In this document: in pieces, positions 35,340 through 48,465 of the stretch
Position numbering within the stretch: the stretch's first letter is position 1
How the letters are laid out: the number at the start of each line of letters is the position of its first letter
Assembly (NCBI GenBank): GCA_029891345.1
Contig: CM056998.1
Coordinates: 173,686,332-173,750,331 of the forward strand
Length of the DNA stretch: 64,000 nt
Reading direction: 5' to 3'
Source of the DNA: Dryococelus australis
Taxonomy: Eukaryota; Arthropoda; Insecta; Phasmatodea; Phasmatidae
Position numbers and translations under genes: made by a program
The notes under the pieces: generated by a model
Seen by the model: the letters and a program-made list of their open reading frames with translations, nothing else
Database searches by the model: none
What the model was told of the DNA's origin: nothing

Positions 35340-35580
35340 TCCCTGGATTGTGTATCTCCCCCCCCCCCCCAGCGCCCTTGCCAAAACCCTTCCCCGACCT
35401 GATATCTTTTCCTCTTTTTTCCGATGTTAAACTTCGCCCTCCTTTTTCCAACCGTTTTCCCGACGGTATCAAGCGGGTTGCTTATGATCCGACCGCCTCA
35501 ACTCCTCAATCTCATCGACGTTTTTATTATTGTTTCCGAGGTTGGTTGTTGCCGGGTTGGGGGAGGGGGGGGGGGAGTGT
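35340..35580. repeat. Segment with long C and G homopolymers
   Basis: A C14 run near 35357-35370 and GGGGGAGGGGGGGGGGAG near 35560-35577. The composition resembles the homopolymer-bearing repeats at 53 and 57 kb, but I could not align the intervening text with them. Confidence 0.4.
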
Positions 35581-35699
35581 GTTTGCTCCAAGTTCCTTCG
35601 ATACCGCGCTTTTTCGTGAACTACAAATAAGGCCATTTCGCATTAACGAGCTTTACCTCGGCGTTCCGTAGAACACGAAAGTTCGCAGGACAAAATAAT

Positions 35700-35786
35700 G
35701 TCTCCAACCGATACATTCCACACATAATGTCTTCAACCGATACATTCCACACATAATGTCTTCAACCGATACATTCCACACATAAT
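35700..35786. repeat. 29-bp tandem repeat, 3 copies
   Basis: Unit GTCTTCAACCGATACATTCC plus ACACATAAT at 35700, 35729 and 35758. The only difference is CTCC for CTTC in copy 1. Confidence 0.9.
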
Positions 35787-36544
35787 GTTGGTGTAGGCTC
35801 CAAATTCACATGTGGTGCATTAGGCACACAAGATGGTAAAAAAAATTGAAGACTTATAATTAAAACAAGAATTGCCTTGCTTTTTATAATTGCTACTGTA
35901 TAATTTTATTTACGCACACAAATTACAAACATATTGATTTTCTTAGCTATTATTTTTTGTATCATGTCACTGTTATCCTCAGCAACTACAACACTTTTAT
36001 TTTTATCAGAATTTTTAATGATACTATTTTTATTAGAAATAGATGTGTCATTAGTGTCTGAGCTTGTGAAGTGTGGCCTGAACGCGCCGAGGTGAGGTAG
36101 GGCATTAACTGCGCGACTGAAAATAGGAGCTGTGAGAGGTGGTTTAATATTTAAAACTTAGATATCGCTGTGCCGTTGGTGGAATTTGGAACGAGTTTGG
36201 CGATAGGAAGTGGCTGCCGATAGTTAATGCGGCATGACGAGAACATTGCACAATAGTGCAGAGCCTTGCGCTTATCGCTGATGACGCACTTGATACTTAT
36301 ATAGTCCTTATCGCTCCCACGCTTATCATTTTCAAACGTGAAAAAACAGCTGCAGGTACACGGGACACTTAAAATCTACATGTTTATAGTATATTTGAAT
36401 GTTTTAAGACATGATATTGTTTCATGTAAAAATTTTTTTAGGCAGTAAAGTACTTCGTAAGAGTAATACTTTTCCTTTTTGGCCAGATACAAACAAAAAA
36501 GTATTTATTGGCTTGATGAAACTTGTATAATTTATACACGGTAT

Positions 36545-36905
36545 CTTTACATTTTTTGTATCAAACCTTGAATGACGTGCTTGATTGTTTCCTAAATACG
36601 GCATATATCACAAGTGGTTTACACTTGCGTGAACATTTTTTGGTAGAATAATTTGATATTCATATTTATTTTTATATAATATTTAATTTATTATTAATAT
36701 CACTAAATCCAGAGAGATAATAGGTGAGTCTGTATTGCCCAATAAGAAATAGTTCTTATGCGAAATATTGAACAAAGTGCGCTGTCACTTTGGTCCTCTA
36801 GAATTTGTTAAAGTTTTTCTGCATGAGGTGCAGGACTATCCTGGAAGTAGAATTTTAGCAGGGCTTCAGAAGAATTGGAAGTAGCAATGAATGGACTATA
36901 CTCAG
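36545..36905. repeat. Interspersed repeat C, copy 2
   Basis: Same order and spacing of blocks as the 4.55 kb copy, ending ..ATCCTGGAAGTAGAATTTTAGCAGGGCTTC and TGGACTATAC. Class unknown. Confidence 0.45.
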
Positions 36906-39900
36906 TGCATGCCGCTAAATGGCTTATAAATCAATCGACTGAGCTGAAGCTGGAAGTTCACCTGATAGTATATTTTTTGCTAGTGTGTTTAGCTTATAAA
37001 TATCACTTCCTATCACTACCGGAAGTGGGAATTTTACCAATTACAAATAACAAACTAACCAATTACTCAACACAAGACCCACCGGTATAGTAGCATCCAA
37101 ACGATACAGAATTCCTCTACTGCAATTAACGGATGCTCGTACATGTTGTGTATAATACTATTTCATGCTTTGACCAATAAGCAATACTGAACTTAATCTA
37201 TCACGCTGACACTTTCCTGAGTTGGTAATACCATGGCCTATGCTTTTGTCTTAACAGCTAGGCCTAGCGCTTACTAAGGGTTTTTCACTCATAAACTGTA
37301 TAAGAACTGTAGTCTACGTTCTGCGGACGCCTTGGCCCCGCCGAACTGCGTTGTCCTGGACCGCGCCTCGAATTAGCGGTGTCCTGGAGACCTTTGGGAA
37401 AGGGTAGGGGAAGGTGTTCGCCACACCCTCTTATATATACACGCACCCGTTGGCCTCCTTTCTTCCTGCCTACCCCTGTTTGGAATAATTTTCCTAAGCA
37501 CCGCACAATACACCTCGTCTGGCCCGCTTAAGGCCTCAGTCCCGTCGTCCTGTGCGCCTCCGTAACAATACGCGGGTCACTGGGAACCGAGAACCCATCC
37601 AAATCACAAACTTAAGATTTTATAAATGACCGATTGTAACAGTGGGTTACGTAGATAAGTTAAAACTGAGAAGAAAATATACGGGTCTTTTTTATTTTGG
37701 CTAAAAGTTTGGTCTCAGGCCCCATGAATTCAGCGTATGATCGCGTGTGGACCTCCTATAGAGAAGTACTGTGATGAATGCAATAAATTATGAATTTGAA
37801 AATTCCACATGTGGTAATCTTGTAATAACATTACACTTTAATACATACCGCTCCACAGTAGAAGCATAAAAATGGAACCATGAGTCCACAATGGGTATCT
37901 ACAACACTTTGTTAGATTGGCGGGATTTACATCAGATGTTGCAAGTGTCCGCCGTATATTCGCTGGCACGTATGGCCGCACGCCACATAATATTGCCTTG
38001 AGCATTATTCGCCATCTACTCATCAGCTGCAGTAATCGTGGCATGCAGTTTTGCAGTGATTACACGCACGATCATGTGTTCAATTCACGGGGCCGCTGCC
38101 ACCAAGCGGTTCGCCATATTACAAAATATCCCACTTTTGTACGCAAACCCTGTAGTAACAACCTGCCATTTTTTTACACGTTGTGCGAAGCACAATTAAT
38201 CCACGCAAATTTACAGTAACTATTTTCTGGTCGAAATAAAAGGTTCCACGCGTAAACGGAGAGGTGTGAGCGCCAGCCTCCTCACAGAAGCGAATCAGAC
38301 AATCACAGCAGTCGCCGTAGGAGACGCGGTCATCGTGCGCCCAGCATCTCGCTAAGGCCATCCGTGTTTGGTTCTCTACGAGGACACTCCCACATATCCA
38401 CGTGCGGAATAAAGAGGCGAACGTTTCCTTTGACGGCCGGGTCTCCAGTGGGATCACGCTGAACATGTTTTGATTGCTGGTATGGATATCCTTTTCATTG
38501 AGATAAATTCATTGAAATGTGGTGGGAATGACAAACTTCTTAACTTATACGTACATTTTCATTTCAGGTGTTACAAAAGAGGGGAGTTTTAGCTCAGAAT
38601 AGTTCTTAGAAGCAGCGTACTTCATCTTGCACCAATATAGTCTATGATAAGGGTTTATTCTGTATCCTTCTGCAAGTAGTAACCAATTACAGAATATTTA
38701 GGAACTTACAAAATGCTACGGCTATAATAGTGCTGATTTTTAAAAGTGTAAAATACCGCACATGATACTTCTTACTCTGAAAATCAATACGGGTACGTAA
38801 ATGTACGAGATAATATATCCAGAGGTGACCATAAACTACCAACATAGGCCTATATTTGGTAAACTGCCTTTGATTTATGTGTATCTCTTTGTGACTGGTT
38901 TCACTTACTCAAGGACACTCTTAGTCTATTTAACATTATTTATATCTCAAAGGTAACAGTTCTTTCTTCCGCCATGCGCTGGAAGTACGGCGCCCGAGAG
39001 ACTTCGATGAAAAGTTGCGAAAGGAATGATGCGTTGATGACCAGGGTAGGAGGCTACGCTTCACAGCAGTAGCGATACTTTTCATGAGACTACAAAAGTT
39101 AAAGCATTTGTCGGTACTTCATTTTTCTTATATGTTATGTTGGGACTTACAATCACACCAAGAAGTTCGTGCAATACTTTAACTTTTCCCGGACTTTGAG
39201 GCAGCCGTGTTATATGGGAGTTTGCCTTCGTGGTAATAAAGGGCTAGATGATATTCATGAAGGAGTATGCACGTGGTCATGTAAAGTTAAGGAACTCAGA
39301 GCACGAGTTGAGAAGATAGGTTTCCTGGGAAGTAGTAAAGAAACGGGGATGCTGGAAGTTGCAAGTGACATCTCTGTGAGAGTTAAGTTGAGGGTTGTGC
39401 GAGTGAGATCAGGAAAATCACTGCCGGCATCGAAAGGTGTTCGGCGAGGAAAATATCCTCGGTTTTTTTCTGGTCACATGTGGTATGAAGGAGAAGCACC
39501 ACCTACTCCCTAGAGGGTATGGTGAAGAGAATATCCTTGACTTCTGACTGTGATTGATTCGAGTGAACATATTAGCACCACTAACATTTTCGGGTGTTCT
39601 GGCGAGGGAAGTACCCTGGGCTCTTTGGTATCAGAGGACGGAGTCTGTGTGCGCAGATTTTTGTTGTCACGAGTAAGTCATTAACGGTGAGAAGAAGCAT
39701 ACTTTATGGAACACTTTTCGGGGAGCCTCTCGTTTAAGTATAAAGTACTTTTGTAACACTTTTTTTGTGGTGCTTCTTATAGACGTCAAAAGGAAAGTTG
39801 TGTGAAATGATTGAATGAGGAGTAGGACATTTTTATGGGAATTGTATTGCAATTCATTGTATTGTTATTCATCACATATTATATATATAGCATACTCGAA

Positions 39901-41897
39901 GAGTATAGGAACGATCTCTAGGGTTTAACTTACATTAAATGTTTGTCTCGGCTCATACCTAGCTAATATGTGAATCGGAGAATATCTTTGTTTACCCCAC
40001 TCAGTAGGATATTGCAATGCTTTAGATTCTTCTGATCTTTGGAAGGCAACTGCGAATAAACATTACACATCCAAACAAAAAATACATTTTATTATGAACT
40101 AACACAACTCAATCAATAGAAAACCATAAGAAATTCGTCACATAAATCTTTTAATACAATAATTTTATTTATATCATGACCTTTCGACCATGACATAAAA
40201 CATTATTTCTCATCAAAGACATACCATTAAGCAACACAAATCTGGCCATCTTTTTAATTAATTGAGGTTATTAACCGAAAAACCCTATTATGGCCAACTT
40301 GATAGTCAACACTAGGCCTATGGTCATGATATAGTAGAAGATAAGAAAACGTATTATTTTCAATCATGAACAACTTTCTGGTCATTCCCAAAAATTACTC
40401 TAATTTTCTTCAACAAAAGATTAGGAATCATAAAGTAATTAATTTAATTTGTACTAATCAGCGACAAAGAACTACACTAGTCGTGTAATTGCTAATTCTA
40501 TTACTAAGATGGTTTTGAGAAATGTTTTAATACCAGAACTCATCTCGGGTGATTGTGGGACTAGCACAGTCTGGACATTAAAATATTCTTTTCCATCAAA
40601 GCTTTTTTTTAATGATTACCATGCAATAAAAATTATTATAAATAATTATATTGCTACCTTTTTTATTAGCAACTAGTTAATAGGACTTCGCTGTAATTGA
40701 CCATAATTTTCATCTCAGTAGTGCAGACTGGATTCCGTCGTATCGCATTTGGCCTCCGACTGAACCAAATATAAGGCGAAGAAGACAGGCCTGCCTTAGA
40801 ATTGGGAAGCTAGCTGGCTTCAGATCCTTACTGATGAAACGTATAAAGAGTATTTCTCCAGTTACTGTATTACCCAGCCTGGAATTCGTTTTACGGCCTC
40901 GTCAGGTTACTAATTTGTTAAAATAATAGTGGATCGGCACCACTCACTTCTAGTCATACAACGTTCTATTCTGTTAACAGAATCCTTCTTATGTTCTTTT
41001 CCAAACATTCCTAACAGCGAAACAAAATTTGTATAGCAGACAAAAGTTTTAAACTTTCTCTATTCTGATTGGTACGAGTGGTTCCATCCCCCGTACAAGC
41101 AAAACAAGAGGTTTAAAAAAAAAACTCGAACCAGAGAGTGAGATATTTCTTTAAATATTGATACTTTGCATTAAATGTCTCTAATAACGAGGACATAAAA
41201 TAATCCGAAAGTCAGTTCCACTGGCGAAGATAAAGTTAACTAAAATAAAATATTCACATAAGAAAAACTCTCTTCAGAAATACAATTCTGCTAGTTACAC
41301 AGTCACTGCAATATTAATTTGAATAACCTAGTTGGCCAGAAAGAATACAAAAAACTATAAATTAACATACATTAAATTACTGATACAAGCAAGCAAAGCA
41401 CAAACAAATTCCCAGATATTAAAATATTGTAAAGCATTTTGGGTAGCGATCAGAGAAAAGAGTTTCAGATCACAACTATATCTCAAAACATGGATGTTAT
41501 TGTTTATTTCTGCAGTAGAATATCACCTACCCTGGAAGAAACTATATTCAAATTTCCTTATCGTGTTGGTTGAAGTCGCGGCTTTAAGTGGGCTAGTTAA
41601 TCGAACTATATAATGAAACTATAATCCAAATTTTTTGCTTTATATACAGGATACTTATGCGGATACAAGAAACGACTTAATCTAAAACAACGTTACTGTG
41701 TGGGAAGCAAGCCATACATGACTGTAAATGGTTTGTGTTGGACAACAAATGCAATAAATCATCAATAAATCTGAACTAATGCAGATAGCTCCACTTGATA
41801 CTAGACATATGACGAATTCCTCAACCTGACTATCGAATAGATGTGCACAAAAAGAGCTGCATTTCTCGATGTTACATATGATTTGTGCATAGTCAGT
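36906..41897. other. Unassigned region, about 5 kb
   Basis: No convincing gene. Isolated frames of about 115 codons (38119-38466 minus, 39169-39513 plus) match nothing I know. A segment near 38.55 kb (TTTTCATTTC.. then GAGTTTTAGCTCAGAATA) loosely resembles 47.45 kb, which suggests another old repeat. Confidence 0.4.
37425..37445 (+). promoter_or_regulatory. TATA-like box in a GC-rich segment
   Basis: CTCTTATATATACACGCACCC lies within a GC-richer block (37310-37560). It could be a promoter or part of a solo LTR. No downstream coding region was found. Confidence 0.15.
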
Positions 41898-42072
41898 GTT
41901 GCGCGAAGCCGGACGCTGCACAGAGTCGGGAGCTGTGCGAAGTTGGGCGTTTGCGAAGTGCGTTGCGTGGGTGGAGTCGGGCATTGTGCAAAGTTGGACG
42001 TCGTGAGCAGCCCGACTTAGTGCGAAGTCGGGCACATTTAGCGTAGTCGGATGTTGCGCTAAGTCTGCTCTT
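41898..42072. repeat. Degenerate GC-rich tandem repeat
   Basis: Variants of GCGAAGTCGGGCGTTG and GTGCAAAGTTGGACGTCGTG recur about every 18-24 bases (eight or more partial units) in otherwise AT-rich DNA. Confidence 0.55.
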
Positions 42073-42382
42073 GCCCTGCACTGCGTCAGCTCTTTCACGG
42101 CATCGAGCCGTTGTGTCATGTCGGCCGTTGTGTATAGTTAGGCATGGATGGTTTTCTTTATTTTGATTCTCTAATAGTTTAGTAATGTTGAGGTAAAATC
42201 TCACATGTCTTTGACCGATTGTATTCTACATAAAGTGTTGTAGAATAAGTTTTGTTTCCTGGCATTAACAAAATAAAATAGTTACCTGGGGGAAAATACT
42301 GATTTCTGTGTTAGAAAATTGGAGAAGAGGTATAAAATACTCAACGTTTGACAGTAGACGATCTTTTGAGTCTTGTGCCTGT

Positions 42383-42420
42383 AATAAATAAATAAATAAA
42401 TAAATATAAATATATATATA
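42383..42420. repeat. (AAAT)n and (TA)n microsatellite
   Basis: AATAAATAAATAAATAAATA.. followed by TATATATATA. Confidence 0.9.
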
Positions 42421-45269
42421 CACAATATATATTGCAAATAAGAGTTTTAAGGTGAGTATATTTTTTTAAACTGTAAAATGTGCTCATATATCTAGCGTGA
42501 TATTGTTTCGTATAACAAAGCCTATATACATAAGTAGATATTCAAGGAGCCAGTGGTGCAATTGCGTCTGGCACAGAAGACGGATTCGTCCGCCATTTTG
42601 TATTGCATCAAACGATAGGTGTATACTCTCTCAAAAAATTTCTATTTCCCTTCAAAAGTCACATCTTTCCTGCAAAATTTTGTCATTTCGAACAGAAATG
42701 TTCCTTTTTTACTCGGAACCCAGAGAAATTCCCAGAAAATATGTTTTTAAAAAGTAGCCTACATATTAAAGCTGTAAGTAACTTTCGTTTGCCGCTGTTA
42801 CAGATAGTTTTAAATCAAGGAAGTAAACTTTAAAACTGTTCACATCATCAAAAATTCTAATTTAAATGGTTGCTCCAGCTAGCTTCTTATTTATACTGTT
42901 AGCTGTCACACAGTTATTCACAAATATTTGAGTTCAACACATATGTCACTTTAGTATTCCAAGTTAATGTAAGATTATATATCTTTAAAGGAAAATGATA
43001 ATAATATTCGAATTATGAAAGACCAGGAAATATTATAAGCAAATGTCTTGGATTAAAAAGTATTGCAAGGTTTATTTATTTTTAATAAAATAATTAATTT
43101 CAAAAGATATTTACTGATCTGAAATTAAAAGCTCCTCTGAGGAATATTTAAAATAGATAAAAATTTCGAATTACAACAAAATACAGTGTCAATGCTAATC
43201 ATGGAAAATTCTGCACCAAACTACTCTAGCTTTCATCCATAAATTACCAGTAGTGGAGTGAATACTATTATAAGTATTACTTCAATAAAATTAGCTCAAC
43301 GTCGTCGCTGATTCAGTTTTAGTGATAATAAGGTTGCACAGGACTTATCTGACGCTGCAACTTCAGGAATGGCAAACGATATGTAGACTCTCTCTCTCTC
43401 TCTCTCTCCGACTTGATGGAACCTCGCTGATGGAACCTCTCGAAGCACGTCGTCGCTGCTCTCAGGTGTGGGGGCGTCGAGCTTCGTCGTCGATCCGCCG
43501 CAGAATGATCCCGGTTGCACAGCAGCTCAACAGTTGACTCTGGAATCCTCGATGAGATGGGACTTCCTGCCGTCACGAATCTCTTCTGTAAAATCTTGCA
43601 TATCGTTAGATATTATGCAGAGTCTTCTTCCGAATTTATCTGGAAACTAAATTATCTTGAAAATTTCACGTATTTATAATTATCTTCTTCATAATTCAGA
43701 TTTTATACATTGAAGTATCTCCTCAATATTCTTGCAGAACTTTCTTTAGACGAACCTTTTCCTTATATTCTATATTTTATTCCAAACAAACTTTCTTTTT
43801 AAACAGTCACGTCATTCGCCCCTATCAACCAGTGTTTATTAATCCTGCGAGCAAGGTGTACGCTCAGTCATAGACAAATGCATTAATAAAACATTAAATC
43901 ATCTCCAAGGAATATTATAATACTTTAAAACTTATCTGAATATCATAAATTAACATAGCACAAAAAGAAAGAAAATATTTCAATTAAAATTAAATCATTC
44001 CTTGAAACAGGGCAAAGAAAAACCAGTTTTTACACTGCAATGACTCCACTTTCGGTACCATTTTAAAATGCCAAAAGTGCGATCTTTTTATTTTTATATC
44101 TGTTAAAATTCGTTGTACGTAGATACATAAAATTCAGTAATTAATCGTAAGATATATTCTCCATCTGAACAGGCCCATGCAATGCACTATGCTTCAAGAC
44201 ATTTTGTAAGCATAGGCGAACACCATTTCTCAACCAATGGAGGTATTACAACTTCTGACTAGGTAATAGTCACCCCCTTTTTTACCCCTTCAACACTCTA
44301 ACAAGACGTTACGTCATATTAGAACCTAGGTCAATTTATAAGCACATTTAAACACATTTTCGCAACCATTGAAAATAGAGCCACCGAATACAGGTCACAA
44401 GAAATATCCCCGACCTTGAACTAGATTATATGCAATGGTAGACCTTCAACCCTGTTATAAGCACAGTTGTCTGCAGTTTGGCACCTATTTGTGTCAGCAG
44501 TTAGTAGGCAAATTGAGATTGTAAATCACATTTGGAACCTATTCGTGTCGGAATATTGCATTATGCCATACTTTAAATAGACCTCAACCATGCCAAAGTC
44601 ATTCTATTGGTCCTCAGTGGACTACTGGACGGGGTTAGAGTCACAAGATATGATAATTTGACACAGTCGTACCGTATCAGCTAGGCTCATTTAGTTCCTG
44701 ATTCTAAGCATACTACTGCGTTTGTTGTTGCTCGGCAGCGAACTCCGCTGTTTACTGATTGTTTTTAGAGCACAACCACTAACCACATTCTTGGTGGTAT
44801 TGTCACTGTTCGCGGCAAGGCAACCATAGTAGTTTCTAACAAGAAGCTACCTCTATAACTAATGAGCCTAACTTCCTCCACATGGAAGCAAATCGTTTCG
44901 ATAAAGTTCTTAAAAGGGTAGTTTGTAGATAATCTTTGACGTTTTGTTGACAGAGATATAATTTCAGACGGAATCAGAAAGATAAGCAATATTAGTGAGA
45001 TAGTTAGAAATACACATGTTACATCCCTGGGACTCAATTCAAACCCAGAAATCTCGTAACATAAGCTGGCATGAAAACAACTGCACTATGGATGTAGGAT
45101 TATTAGCATCAACTTCGGATGCAGCCTAATCAGCCTAATGTTTTGTTAGACAGGGTTTACTCAACTGGAAATTTTGTAGCGCAGCAATGTTAAGAATTAA
45201 TAATGTGAGTCACTTAAATCATATAAGCTTACATGCCCTACTATAGCACTAATTTTGTACGACATTTTG
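42421..45269. other. Unassigned AT-rich region
   Basis: A GC-richer patch at 43.3-43.6 kb surrounds the CT repeat. The 90-codon minus frame at 44765-45037 has a hydrophobic start but no recognisable family. Nothing else. Confidence 0.4.
43388..43410. repeat. (CT)n microsatellite
   Basis: Short pure CT run in a locally GC-richer segment. Confidence 0.85.
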
Positions 45270-46990
45270 TGGGAATGGTGGATTAGTCTCCCAAATATAT
45301 CACAAAAGCTCCATTTTTTCATGTGGTGCTATCTTAATAACTTTATAACTGGCGGGGATAAAAGTAGCATGCAGTCGATGTTTGTCATAGACATTGTAAA
45401 CGTATAAAATAGAGATGAAATTATTTCGAACTTACGGTATTCCAACATAAAATAATTAAACGACTGTTGTTTTCAAAATATGTGACTAACCCTTTGAATG
45501 CCACAAATTCAAATAGACTAGCGAAGTCAAACTTGTTGCCAGAATTTGGTGGCGATCGAGGTGTATTTAAACAATTTGGTGGCGATCGAGGTGTATTTAA
45601 ACAATTTGGTGGTGATCGAGGTGTATTTAAACAATTTGGTGGGGTTCGAGGTGTATTTAAACAATTTTTTTTTTTCATTTGACATTATCTTACAAAACTG
45701 AGGGAAAAAAGAGGCTCTGTATAGACACACTTGAGTGTTGTAACATACACTGCGAGCATACCAATTTAAGTTGAAATACATTTTTGTAGATTTAATACAT
45801 TAAGCTATAAAATTTTAATGGCTGCTATTTTGAAAATAAGTGCCTAAACCACTTAAAATATATGAGTTTACCTGGCTTACCGAAATGCTACTTCGTTGCC
45901 AAATTGTATAGTTATAGGTATATTTTTTCCCCGAGAAATGGCGTGAAACCTTAATATTCCCAAGTGGGATATCTTACAAAATGGCTGGCAAAAGAGGCTC
46001 CGTGTAGCCATATAGTATGGTTGTAATAGTTACTGCCAGCACAACAACTAACGTTCAAATTTGTTACATAGTTTCATAGTTGTATAATAATTAGCGAAAT
46101 TTGTATGTGGCCGTAATTTAGAAAACAAATGCCTGACTCTTTTAAAGATACTATTTTTTTTTATTGCTTGATGTAGTACTATTTGTTTGCCAAATTTGAC
46201 AGGAATACGGTTCTTTTTTCCAGAGATATGAAAATAAAATCTAAATTTAAAATGTTGCACTATGTTACAAAATGGGGGAAATAAGAGACTTTGTATAGAC
46301 AGATTTCATTGTTGCAGATACTGCCAGCCTGCAAAGTTAAGTTGAAATTGATTAAATTTTTGTGGATATTGCTTACTAAGTTAAAATGTTTGTATAGCCG
46401 GCATTGTGAGATTTATTATATAATCCACTTAAAACATAGTAGTACTACTCGCCTACCAAATTTGGTAGGTATGGGTCGATTGTTTTTATTAAAACTATAA
46501 CATTAAAATTTTATTATTCCATTATGCGCTATCTTCCAAATGGAGAATATAAGTGTCTATGTGCTGGTATGTATGAAAATTATAATACATACTTTAAACA
46601 TTTGAAGTATAGTCGAAACTGACCGACATGTATGGTAGATATAGCAAAATCAACCTAAAGTAGTTTTGCATAGCCGCCATTTTTAAAGTAAGTTTCCTAT
46701 AAATTAAAACTGCATGTGTTTAAATGGCCTATCACAGTATTATTTACAATTCGGCTGATAATCGGTATAGTAGTTTAGAGATATAACATACAATACAACC
46801 TTTCAAAATGGCGGTTTAACAACAATATTCTGCATTCAATATTTACGTAATGCACTGCCAAAACAAAAAAAAAAATTTTAACTGATTAAATTGTTACCGA
46901 GATGTAGCATTACACCTCGATATTAAAATTGCCTCCATTTTGAAAATAAGCACCCGCCATGATCAGAAACTATAAACATCTGATGCCCTT
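45270..46990. repeat. Ancient tandem array of about 280-bp units
   Basis: The landmark TACAAAAnnGnGGnAAAAGAG(G/A)CTC(T/C)(G/A)TGTAG recurs near 45690, 45972, 46263 and (weaker) 46533, giving steps of roughly 282, 291 and 270. Other aligned blocks between units are ATnAAGCTATAAAATTTTAATGG-like text, CCACTTAAAA, and GCCAAATTnG followed by TAGGTAT. Units are strongly diverged. The unit may also be present before 45690 and after 46560. Confidence 0.5.
45543..45662. repeat. 30-bp minisatellite, 4 copies
   Basis: Unit AATTTGGTGGCGATCGAGGT plus GTATTTAAAC, four head-to-tail copies with three substitutions in all. The unit length is a multiple of three, so the array is open in all frames that lack a stop (for example FGGDRGVFKQ); this is not evidence of coding. 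Confidence 0.9.
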
Positions 46991-47058
46991 GCTAAGTAGT
47001 ATATGTATACCGAGTTCGGTGGAATTACGTACACGCGTTCATGAGTTTTTAAGGGAAA

Positions 47059-47068
47059 TCCCATGAGC

Positions 47069-47128
<60 letters not shown>

Positions 47129-47130
47129 AT
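47059..47130. repeat. (CA)n microsatellite
   Basis: About 60 bases of ACACAC with rare interruptions. Confidence 0.9.
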
Positions 47131-47515
47131 GTACAAAGTGATCCCGTAAGTCTACATTTCCTTGTGAAAGTAGCCTAAAAACTTTCGTTCCCCTGGCGGA
47201 AGTAAAATTAACCTTAATGTTACTGATTTGCATTCGGTTAACAGACGATTTGGGGATTTTTTTTATCGCTACGATCAAAACCGAACTATTTGACATAAGT
47301 TATAACAATATTATACTCTGCATCTCATTTAGCATGCCTCTATCAATGTGTGAATAAAATAACGCCAAACATAACTTATAAATAGTACAATTCACTGGAA
47401 CACGAGGGAACCACCATCAACCTCTCAACGTATGCACATATTTTCATTTCGAATGCTGCGATAGAAAAGAGTTTCCGCTCAGAAGATAATTTAGAAACAG
47501 CTTAATGTGTTGTTA

Positions 47516-47936
47516 GAGGCTAATCACGGTAAAATGAGCACCTTTGAAAGCCCTGCTTAAATCTACTTGTATGAATGTTGAGTATTTTTCCACCTTATAT
47601 GAAATTAACACTGCAATGGACCCCATAACTTTATTCATGCGTCGGTCAAACGAGACTGTGAAATTATTAAAGCAGTAAATATTTTACAAATCTGCTAATT
47701 TTCACACATCGGTGTATTAAAAAAAACGGAAAGCCAAAGAAATTATTTAAGTTATCACAAATGGTTACCTAACACTTTTTATTAGACGTTAAGATATGGA
47801 ACTACTTCCCACCCATCGTTACCAACTTTACTGGGCGCGTGTCTCTCAGTGCGCCCGTTAAAATATATGCAGGTAGGAGCAGTGACTTTTCTCTAAGGTT
47901 AATTTCAAAAGTGATCACTTTATCATGAACAGCCTT
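47516..47936. mobile_element. TA-family MITE, copy 4
   Basis: GAGGCTAATCACGGTAAAAT..GAGCACCTTTGAAAG at the left. AAAAGTGATCACTTTATCAT then GAACAGCCTT at the right. The interior matches the 3.44 kb copy throughout (CCAACTTTACTGGGCGCG, TATATGCAGGTAGGAGC). The flanking TA is degraded. Confidence 0.6.
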
Positions 47937-48425
47937 TACGCGCAGGACCTTTCTCTTCGTGCACGATCTAACGTCACGCGCGGGCCGGCGCTGTGGTAGT
48001 GCTGACATCCCTCGATCCTCCTCTCCCCTGTTCCCAGCCAGGTCAGCCTCGTCCCTTTGCCCGGCTCCTGGATGAGGTCATTTCCCCTCTTCCCCCCCCC
48101 TGCTAGAAAACAAACGGAGTTTAGAGAATGCGCAAGAATATTCTGGAAACTAGGACCCTCGGCGCAACGCGGCATTTAGAGAAATTTTTAGCCGATAGCC
48201 TACGACCCTATGATTAGTGCGGGAGTCTGTCGATAGATGTATTGTTCTGAGTGCTGTACCCGGGCGAAGTTGAGCGCGGTGAGGGACGTCAGTGAAGAGG
48301 ACGGACGACGACGGGAGACTGCGAGACGACGGCGGACGAGGTGTTTGTGGTGTGAATGGACGAGAGGGCGTGAAACCCGACGAGTGAGGGCTACTGTGAA
48401 TGATGGCGCTCGGAGGATCTAAGAA
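47937..48425. promoter_or_regulatory. CpG-rich island 2
   Basis: GC- and CpG-rich DNA starting immediately after a MITE, including CGACGACGGGAGACTGCGAG and a run of nine C near 48097. GAG|GTAGG at 48458-48465 could be a splice donor ending an untranslated first exon, or the block could belong to a degraded LTR. No coding domain. Confidence 0.25.
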
Positions 48426-48465
48426 CATTGCGGACTGGTGGAACCTGGACTAAATTGAGGTAGGA

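Noticed and set aside
38119-38466. 115-codon minus frame starting MFSVIPLETRPS
   Set aside because: No domain, signal or neighbouring exon structure; length is within chance for a GC-richer patch.
39169-39513. 114-codon plus frame
   Set aside because: No recognisable domain, and the flanks show no splice or repeat context supporting a gene.
45421-45682. Peptide repeats FGGDRGVFKQ and CLNTPRSPPN
   Set aside because: Both strands of the same 30-bp minisatellite are open; no sign of a gene start or splice context.
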